DNA of 64,000 nucleotides from Haematococcus lacustris (Eukaryota; Chlorophyta; Chlorophyceae; Chlamydomonadales; Haematococcaceae): the NCBI GenBank assembly GCA_030144725.1, contig JASKMD010000031.1, forward strand, positions 7,122,808 through 7,186,807, read 5' to 3'. The position numbers and the translations under genes were made by a program. Of this stretch, positions 56,265 through 64,000 are shown in pieces (position 1 is the first letter of the stretch; each line of letters starts with the position of its first letter). The notes beneath the pieces were generated by a model that was not told the origin of the DNA, ran no database searches, and saw nothing but the letters and a program-made list of their open reading frames with translations.

Positions 56265-56700
56265 TGCTACGCCAAGGGTAGGGTAGGGAGAGGGCTACTA
56301 TGCCAAGGGTAGGGTAGGGAGAGGGCTACTATGCCAAGGGTAGGGTAGGGAGAGGGCTGCTACGCCAAGGGTAGGGTAGGGAGAGGGCTGCTACGCCAAG
56401 GGTAGGGTAGGGAGAGGGCTGCTACGCCAAGGGTAGGGTAGGGAGAGGGCTGCTACGCCAAGGGTAGGGTAGGGAGAGGGCTACTATGCCAAGGGTAGGG
56501 TAGGGAGAGGGCTGCTACGCCAAGGGTAGGGTAGGGAGAGGGCTGCTACGCCAAGGGTAGGGTAGGGAGAGGGCTGCTACGCCAAGGGTAGGGTAGGGAG
56601 AGGGCTGCTACGCCAAGGGTAGGGTAGGGAGAGGGCTGCTACGCCAAGGGTAGGGTAGGGAGAGGGCTGCTACGCCAAGGGTAGGGTAGGGAGAGGGCTG
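56265..56700 (+). repeat. 31-bp minisatellite with GGGTAGGGTAGGG core
   Basis: About 14 head-to-tail copies of a 31-base unit, GCTGCTACGCC followed by AAGGGTAGGGTAGGGAGAGG. The first two and one middle copy have TACTATGCC instead. Each unit has four G runs, so G-quadruplexes are possible on this strand. Confidence 0.93.
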
Positions 56701-57024
56701 CAGCGTGTCGTGAGGCGGGGGTGGGAAAGGGGGGAGGTAGGTGGGGTGGTAGACTTGGAGGTGGTGGGACAGGGTAGGGTAGGGGGAAGGGGGAAGGGGG
56801 AAGGGTAAAGGAGGAAGGGGGGGGAAGGGGGGAGGGCTGACCGTGGGACCTGCAGTAAACAAGGGGCATCTTTGCGGTAACGCTGGGCGGCGGACCACTC
56901 ATGTGCAAGGGCTGGCCACTCACAGTTTGCTAGCGCCTCTTCCATACCTACTTGGCATCGCCTCCATGGCTGCCGCTCCTGGCTGCTCCTGCACTCCATG
57001 CACCTGCTTCTTGTGGTAGGGTGG

Positions 57025-57898
57025 GGAAGGGCTGGGCTGGGCTGGGCTGGGCTGGGCTGGGCTGGGCTGGGCTGGGCTGGGCTGGGCTGGGCTGGGCTGG
57101 GCTGGGCTGGGCTGGGCTGGGCTGGGCTGGGCTGGGCTGGGCTGGGCTGGGCTGGGCTGGGCTGGGCTGGGCTGGGCTGGGCTGGGCTGGGCTGGGCTGG
57201 GCTGGGCTGGGCTGGGCTGGGCTGGGCTGGGCTGGGCTGGGCTGGGCTGGGCTGGGCTGGGCTGGGCTGGGCTGGGCTGGGCTGGGCTGGGCTGGGCTGG
57301 GCTGGGCTGGGCTGGGCTGGGCTGGGCTGGGCTGGGCTGGGCTGGGCTGGGCTGGGCTGGGCTGGGCTGGGCTGGGCTGGGCTGGGCTGGGCTGGGCTGG
57401 GCGGGGCTGGGCGGGGCTGGGCGGGGCTGGGCGGGGCTGGGCGGGGCTGGGCGGGGCTGGGCGGGGCTGGGCGGGGCTGGGCGGGGCTGGGCGGGGCTGG
57501 GCGGGGCTGGGCGGGGCTGGGCGGGGCTGGGCGGGGCTGGGCGGGGCTGGGCGGGGCTGGGCGGGGCGGGGCGGGGCGGGGCGGGGCGGGGCGGGGCGGG
57601 GCGGGGCGGGGCGGGGCGGGGCGGGGCGGGGCGGGGCGGGGCGGGGCGGGGCGGGGCGGGGCGGGGCGGGGCGGGGCGGGGCGGGGCGGGGCGGGGCGGG
57701 GCGGGGCGGGGCGGGGCGGGGCGGGGCGGGGCGGGGCGGGGCGGGGCGGGGCGGGGCGGGGCGGGGCGGGGCGGGGCGGGGCGGGGCGGGGCGGGGCGGG
57801 GCGGGGCGGGGCGGGGCGGGGCGGGGCGGGGCGGGGCGGGGCGGGGCGGGGCGGGGCGGGGCGGGGCGGGGCGGGGCGGGGCGGGGCGGGGCGGGGCG
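57025..57898 (+). repeat. Three-phase pentanucleotide array: (GGGCT)n, then alternating, then (GGGCG)n
   Basis: About 74 copies of GGGCT (to 57400), then 16 perfect copies of the 10-mer GCGGGGCTGG (57401-57560), then about 67 copies of GGGCG to 57898. The three blocks are almost pure with sharp borders. The long Pro/Ala-rich and Gly/Trp/Ala-rich open frames on both strands are products of the repeat. Confidence 0.95.
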
Positions 57899-58620
57899 GC
57901 TCCTGGCTGCTGCCGCCTTGCCTACGCCGCTGCCGCCTTGCCTGCAATCACCAAGCATGCTACACATGTGATGCTCATGGTTAAGGCTGCAACCACACTG
58001 CTAGCAAGCATAGAGGCATAGTTGCAACAGCCTGTGCTGATGCCACACACTTGTTGCTTAGCGTCATGCCATATAGCATCTGAACGCAATCAACATAGCA
58101 CTCCCGGGCTTTCCTTGCTTCCCTTGCTCCTCCGCTCTGGGGTACGGGCTCCGGGCTTCTCTTGGGTTGCGCCTCCTAGCTGTTTGCTACTCCTAGCTGC
58201 TGCTCTTGGCGTCTGATAATGGCTGCTCCTCCAACCTGCACTTGCACAAGCAACGCATGACGCATTGATGTTATGCGATCGCACCTGTAGTCTTTGTACA
58301 TTCTCTTGCTTCCCTTGCTCCACCGATCCGCGCCTCCCTTGCTCCTCCGATCCCACTGCATATCGCCGCGCCTCCTGGCTACGACTTGTGCGTGCTTGTT
58401 GATCCTGAGTACCTCTACCTCCTAGTCGCGCCTCCTCTTTGTGACTGGTCGCGGATGGCTGCGAGGCTGAGTCTTATGGTGGCTAGGATGGGGGGCTACT
58501 TCGCGAAACCGCGACTCTAAGCCTAGTTGTGAGGCTACTCGTAGCTGATCGTGGCTCCTTTGAGGAATGGTCGTAGTATGCATGCGGTTTGGCTGCATGG
58601 TACTTCAAATGCCAAGGTGT
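57899..58620. other. No recognised gene
   Basis: Mixed sequence with repeated words such as CTTGCTCC and CGCGCCTCC; no domain or structured element was recognised. Confidence 0.45.
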
Positions 58621-58622
58621 GC

Positions 58623-59361
58623 GTCTGTACAGATAGCGTAAGTGAGCATCTGTACAGATAGCGAGGTGTGCGTCTGTACAGATAGCGACCGTCATCATCT
58701 GTACAGATACTCCGCCAACAATCTGTACAGATGCTTCCTTTCGCTATCTGTACAGATAACTATTTCACCATTTGTACAGACGGACCTTTAAATATCTGTA
58801 CAGATAGCACTTGTCGACATCTGTACAGATGCTACCCTTGCTATCTGTACAGATTTGTTTTTTGCGGCATCTGTACAGATGCGCAATTCATAATCTGTAC
58901 AGATGCTAAGATTAACAATCTGTACAGATAAATACCCCGGCATCTGTACAGATGCACCTTTAAATATCTGTACAGATAGCACTTGTCGACATCTGTACAG
59001 AAGTTACCCTTCCTATCTGTACAGATTTATTTTGGGCGGCATCTGTACAGATGCTAATTTATAATCTGTACAGATGCTAAATCTCGCCATCTGTACAGAT
59101 ATATACCCCAGGCATCTGTACAGACAACCACTCAACATCTGTACAGATGTTATCTTAATGCTATCTGTACAGATTTACCTATAAATATCTGTACAGATGC
59201 ACGTATCTGTACAGATATCCCAAAATAATCTGTACAGATGACAATAAATGGTATCTGTACAGATGCAAGGAAGGCATCTGTACAGATGCCGCATATCCTT
59301 GTGGCCATCGACAAGCATCTGTACAGATGGCAGGCCCATTAGACGGGCATCTGTACAGATT
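58623..59361. repeat. Array 2 of the palindrome ATCTGTACAGAT
   Basis: About 29 exact TCTGTACAGA palindromes, most as the 12-mer ATCTGTACAGAT, plus one degenerate copy (TTTGTACAGA), spaced roughly 20-30 bases apart. Two neighbouring blocks, about 58788-58952 and 58955-59117, carry the same order of spacers (for example AGCACTTGTCGAC twice) with the later spacers diverged, so part of the array arose by duplication of a block of about 165 bp. Confidence 0.92.
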
Positions 59362-59927
59362 CTGTTAGAGTACAGCCGGGGCAGCAGTATACATGGCTGG
59401 CGACGGAGGCCAGAATCTATTCCGACAGTGGTAGTGGCTGCTTAATGGCTGTTGCTAATGCTTTCGTACTCTGGAAGTAGCGCGCTTCAGACGTCGAGTG
59501 GCCAGGATCCATCCTTACATGTCTCTACATTCTTCTCAGCTCTATAATCATTGATCCCGAGTAGTCTGTGTGAAGGCCATCCTCCGCGAATCAATCCCTT
59601 GCCTCAGCTTAAGTAAACCGAAAGTCACATCTCACGCATGCAAGGCTACAAAGACTTGCAAGCGCATTCAAAGCTCATGCATACCAGGTCTGAAGTTGAA
59701 CTGTAACACTCTCCCCCACATCAAAAAGCTACGTCCCGGAGCTTCCAGTGTCTAGGAAAAACAGTCATGCGATCACAGAGCAAGCAGGCAAGTGAAAAGC
59801 AGACATGCACAGGCTACATGCAAACAAGCAAACATGCAAATCTCATGCAAATCTCATGCAAGTCTCATGCAAGAGAGCACGAGCTAAAGGTCTTGATGTT
59901 GTCTCGTTGTCCACAGTAGAGCTTGTG
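59362..59927. other. No recognised gene
   Basis: Unique sequence; short CATGCAAATCT-type repeats near 59820-59870 are the only structure seen. Confidence 0.45.
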
Positions 59928-59989
59928 TCAGCTGACGGTGAAGACATCGTCCAGGAATGAAATGAAATGAGAAGCCGAATGGAGAGAAG

Positions 59990-60440
59990 CATAAGAAAGC
60001 AAAGATAGTGGTAGCACGAGAAGATAGTAAGAGAAGATGGTGATATTAGAGATGGTAGTGATTGAGTAAGACGAAGTTGTGAACTGATGCTGCCATGCGG
60101 GGCCAGAAGAATTGGCGTGATAGTTGTGCGTAGGTTTTGTCCCTACCGAGATGTCCGGAGATGGGGATGTCATGTGCTTCACGGAGTAGGGCGGTGCGCA
60201 TGGGTCCCACCGGGATGTAAAGCCGGCGAGTCCCCCGTCCAATGTGGGACATGTTTCCCTGGATTTGAAACTGGCGTGCTTTGCCAGCCAGTGCAGCCGC
60301 TAGGAGGCGCTGGTACTGTGGATCTGCAGTCGCTGATTGCTCATCGATGTGCAGTTGAGGATGGGGTGCGGAGAGCGACTCCGTTCCCGTGGCAGTCGGA
60401 ATGCCTGGAGTATTTGGGTATGTATGCCCAGGACGACGGA
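59990..60440 (-). mobile_element. Ty3/gypsy-type retrotransposon fragment (integrase zinc-binding domain)
   Basis: The minus-strand frame reads RLYIPVGPMRTALLREAHDI, then SGHLGRDKTYAQL and FFWPRMAASV (60252-60075). This is the integrase H2C2 zinc-binding region that follows RNase H in gypsy-like pol proteins: HD...GHLG.DKT...WP.M...V. Upstream QYQRLLAAALAGKARQFQIQ extends the match to about 60440, where a stop interrupts the frame. The rest of the integrase core is not seen downstream. It is a decayed fragment. Confidence 0.7.
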
Positions 60441-62370
60441 ACGCCCTTCAGTGTGTGTTCACTCCCAAGACGGAGGTGTACAGATGGAAGTCAGCTCGGC
60501 GTGACAGCGCGTCCGCTGACTGGTGCTGAGCGTGTGAGTGTGCGCAAGCTATGCAGCTAGCGGCTTGATTGTTGTGGCTGGCTGCTGAGCTGGCCTAGCT
60601 CTGCTTGTCATGCCATTGATGTGCTGACCTGCTGTGCAGGTTGTCCACGGTATTGATCCTGGCTGGGTAGCAGGAGATGCTTGATGTAGCTGATGCTGAC
60701 GGTATTCTGTCATGATAGTGCGCTCAGCTGGGCAGCTGGAGTTAGCTGGTGACAATGGATTGCTCACAGCTCGGCTGTTGGTGTCATAGGGTCAGCTGGT
60801 CTCAGCTATGTGGTCACAGCTTTACAGCTGGCGATGTGCTTTCAGGTAGGCAGCTGGAGACAACAGCTTGCATTAGCTGGCTGTTTAGTGGTATATCCGT
60901 CGTGGTTGGTTGCGCTCTGCTCTGCCTCTGTGGTGACGGTCAATCTGTGAGGATGCTGACCAGTGAGCTGCTTGCTGCTTCTGTGTCATTGCTTCTGCAT
61001 GCTGATTGTGGTGGTATGTCGTGTTTTCTGCAGGTGGAGGTGAAGAAAGGACTATGGCGGTCTCATGGCGTTTAGTGTCTCATGGTTAGGGTAGTGATGT
61101 GTTTGTTGCCAGTGTGTTGTAGTCAGTGGTCTGATGTTGTGATGTTGTGCTCTGGTTGTGCACTGTTACCACCTGTGAAGGGTTGTGGTTGTTGTGCCTC
61201 TGTGGCTGCAAGGCCTGATGACTGAGCTCTGCAATATTGTAGGTTGAGACTGTGGCCTGAGATGGTTGTAACCGTGATGGTTGATGCCTTGGGTTGTGTG
61301 GTGTGTAATGTGGCAGAAGGTGAGGAGGAAGGTACCTCTTAGTGGGTTGGCCTGATGGTAGATGGAGCCAGTGGACTGTGATCAGTGGTGTGTAACTGTG
61401 CCTTACAACTCTGTGGTAGGAGGTTTGATCCTGACCTGGCCAGTGGTTGGTGTGCACCTGACCCGGGTCCCGTGGAAGTAAAGGCACCGTGCCAGGTAAC
61501 AATGGAAGGTGGAGACACAGCCTTGTAACATGGCTGGTGGTGTGTTCTGTGGTCTGAGGCTCGTGTTTTGGTCTGATGATGATGATTCAGCAAGAGGTTG
61601 ACGTGTAAGCCTGGGCGGTGTGCCAGGCGTTGGTAGTGTTTACAACGAGTGTCAACGTAACTGGAATAAGGGTGGTGGTGGGGCTGCCGGTGGCTGCAGG
61701 TTGCAGGCAAACTGACGAAGTGACATGTCTTGTTTTGCGTGTCGAACTTGGGCTGCGAGGTACGGATGTGTCCAGCGATGTCCAGCAAGGTCCAGCGAGG
61801 TACGGATGTGTCCAGCGAGTCCACTGCAAACAGCAGGTAGTACTGCTTTCGCGACTTTTTCGGTTGGCAACAACCGGAGGAGTTTTCTGCAACACACACG
61901 ACGCTGTTCACCAAACGCTGTACACGACTACACGATGCGCCAAAAACGAACCCCAATGATAGGTGGAGCGACGCGGCGTCTCTTGAGACGGCCGGGATGC
62001 TGAACGCGGTTAGCTACTGCGTCAGCACTATGCCGGGTAAGCCCAGATGGTCAGCGATGATCAAAGCAATTGTTATCCTGATGATGTTACAGCTGACATA
62101 TTGCTGCAACCCGAACCAAGGCCACAATAGCTCTGCGCACACATCCACCCGCATAGCTCGCTGCCCAAATAGCCTTCCACAGGGAGAACATTTCTGGACT
62201 GGACGTAACAGCCGCCGAAACCCGATGTGGCAGCCAGAAAACAAGCGCTCGCAGCCTTGCTTAGCTATACAGCACTGCGCCCCACAAAACCCCATACAGC
62301 GACAAGAGACTAGGCCTGCTCTGCCACAGCCGTGCATTACCACACTCTGCCCTGAGCCGACGTATGCCTA
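60441..62370. other. No recognised gene; small local repeats
   Basis: Rich in AGCTGG and GTGGTTG words. 61757-61820 contains GAGGTACGGATGTGTCCAGC twice, about 40 bases apart. Some of it may be remains of the gypsy element, but no further domain was recognised. Confidence 0.4.
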
Positions 62371-62373
62371 CAG

Positions 62374-62640
62374 ACACCACAAACCATCGCCAAAGGGAAA
62401 CACCCTGCGGACCACCCTGATGGGAAACACCCTGACGGATTGCTATGAACTGCCAAAGGGAAACACCCTGCGGACCACCCCGAAGGGAAACACCCTGACG
62501 GATTGCTATGAACTGCCAAAGGGAACATCCCTGCGGCCCCCCCCGATGGGCACACCCCTGACGGACTGCTACGAACTGCCAAAGGGAACACCCCTGCGGC
62601 CCCCCCCGATGGGAATACCCCTAAGGAACAGCTCTGCTCA
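62374..62640 (-). repeat. Tandem repeat of about 70 bp
   Basis: Three to four diverged copies of a unit containing AAGGGAAACACCCTG, a GACGGATTGCTATGAACTGCC block and a GACCACCC block. Confidence 0.8.
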
Positions 62641-62767
62641 GGCAACCCTAGGGCCTGACTCAACTTTTGACATTCAAGTATGTGATGCACAACCAATCCT
62701 ACACATGTTACCCTTGCTATGCGCAGAAATGATCTCCTTTCCTGCCACGATACAGCCCCATGCCCAA

Positions 62768-64000
62768 AGCCCCACGATGAAGGCCGGTAAGGCTGGCGGA
62801 GCACAGCCAGCCCACTGCATGCCAGCAGCGCACGCCCCAGCCACGCACGACATGCTTGCCATGACGCTGCCCCGTGCCCAATGCCCCACCATGCAGGCCG
62901 GTGAGGCTGGCGGAGCACAGCCAGCCCACTGCATGCCAGAAGCGCACGCCCCAGCCACACACGACATGCTTGCCATGACGCAGCCCCGTGCCCAATGCCC
63001 CACCATGCAGGCCGGTAAGGCTGGCGGAGCACAGCCAGCCCACTGCATGCCAGAAGCGCACGCCCCAGCCACGCACGGCATGCTTGCCATGATGCAGCCC
63101 CGTGTTCAATGCCCAACCATGCAGGCCGGTGAGGCTGGCGGAGCACAGCCAGCCCACTGTATGCCAGCAGAGCACGCCCCAGCCACGCACGGCATGCTTG
63201 CCGTGACGCAGCCCCGTGCCCAATGCCCCACCATGCAGGCCGGTGAGGCTGGCGGAGCACAGCCAGCCCACTGCATGCCAGCAGCGCACGCCCCAGCCAC
63301 GCACGGCATGCTTGCCATGACGCAGCCCCGTGCCCAATGCCCCACCATGCAGGCCGGTGAGGCTGGCGGAGCACAGCCAGCCCACTGCATGCCAGAAGCG
63401 CACGCCCCAGCCACGCACGACATGCTTGCCATGACGCAGCCCCGTGCCCAATGCCCCACCATGCAGGCCGGTGAGGCTGGCGGAGCACAGCCAGCCCACT
63501 GCATGCCAGCAGCGCACGCCCCAGCCACGCACGACATGCTTGCCATGACGCAGCCCCGTGCCCAATGCCCCACCATGCAGGCCGGTGAGGCTGGCGGAGC
63601 ACAGCCAGCCCACTGCATGCCAGAAGCGCACGCCCCAGCCACGCACGGCATGCTTGCCATTATGCAGCCCCGTGTTCAATGCCCAACCATGCAGGCCGGT
63701 GAGGCTGGCGGAGCACAGCCAGCCCACTGCATGCCAGCAGAGCACGCCCCAGCCACGCACGGCATGCTTGCCGTGACGCAGCCCCGTGCCCAATGCCCCA
63801 CCATGCAGGCCGGTGAGGCTGGCGGAGCACAGCCAGCCCACTGCATGCCAGCAGAGCACGCCCCAGCCACGCACGGCATGCTTGCCGTGACGCAGCCCCG
63901 TGCCCAATGCCCCACCATGCAGGCCGGTGAGGCTGGCGGAGCACAGCCAGCCCACTGCATGCCAGAAGCGCACGCCCCAGCCACGCACGACATGCTTGCC
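62768..64000. repeat. 114-bp satellite running off the right edge
   Basis: About 10.8 head-to-tail copies of a 114-base unit. The anchor GGCTGGCGGAGCACAGCC recurs at 62791, 62905, 63019, 63133 and on at the same spacing. Because 114 is 38 codons, long repetitive frames are open on the minus strand in all three frames; none has any other sign of coding. Copies differ by a few bases, such as the MITE-free variant words CGTGTTCAATGCCCAACC in every third to fourth unit. Confidence 0.93.

Noticed and set aside
56670..57984. Long Pro/Ala/Arg and Gly/Trp/Ala frames
   Set aside because: Pentanucleotide repeats have no stop codon in any frame; there is no other sign of a gene.
58623..59361. CRISPR array
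   Set aside because: Repeats are 12 bp with short, irregular and partly duplicated spacers, in eukaryotic nuclear DNA with no cas genes; the palindrome array description fits better.
62337..63993. Several minus-strand frames of up to 423 codons
   Set aside because: The 114-bp satellite unit is 38 codons long, so all frames stay open. Three overlapping frames cannot all be proteins and none has a recognisable domain.

Overview
The window is nuclear DNA of a green alga, most likely a volvocalean (chlamydomonadalean), and Haematococcus-like is my best guess. The reasons are GC-rich coding sequence, genes split by many short introns with GTGAG-type donors and CAG acceptors, TGTAA poly(A)-type signals, abundant CAG/CTG and G-rich repeats, and transposon fragments that I recall from Haematococcus proteins. 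All gene models below were built by hand from reading frames, splice sites and phase; no search was run.

Layout. 0-3 kb holds no recognised gene except a decayed Fanzor (eukaryotic TnpB-like nuclease) tail on the minus strand. 3.0-6.3 kb (minus) is an eight-exon MFSD5/MOT2-type molybdate transporter. 6.85-14.9 kb (minus) is a complete 14-exon FAD-dependent glycerol-3-phosphate dehydrogenase whose sixth intron carries 1.3 kb of CTG-rich repeat. 15.5-18.8 kb (plus) is a kinase-like protein with a DRHxxN...DN core. 19.2-22.7 kb holds a block of nested inverted repeats followed by a five-exon Fanzor gene with all three RuvC acidic residues but no zinc-ribbon cysteines. A 5'-truncated non-LTR retrotransposon tail abuts its 3' end. 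24.1-27.3 kb (minus) is a BET/GTE bromodomain protein.

27.7-47.5 kb is a segmental tandem triplication (unit about 5.97 kb, preceded by a 100-N gap). Each unit carries the 5' part of a DUF1997-like plastid protein gene (minus), a decayed second-lineage Fanzor (plus), and the 5' part of an ankyrin-repeat gene (plus). The breakpoints cut both genes, so only the first DUF1997 copy and only the last ankyrin copy are complete.

47.5-64 kb is repeat-rich. It contains two hairpin MITEs sharing the same ends, a 5'-truncated tyrosine-recombinase (Crypton-like) gene with a coding minisatellite, two arrays of a 12-bp perfect palindrome, a 31-bp G-rich minisatellite, a three-phase pentanucleotide array, a fragment of a Ty3/gypsy integrase, and a 114-bp satellite running off the right edge.

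The host genes are unrelated housekeeping genes and do not form a pathway. The most interesting material is the Fanzor locus with its structured upstream region, the dispersed second Fanzor lineage with a separable 3' element, the palindrome arrays, and the gene-breaking triplication.
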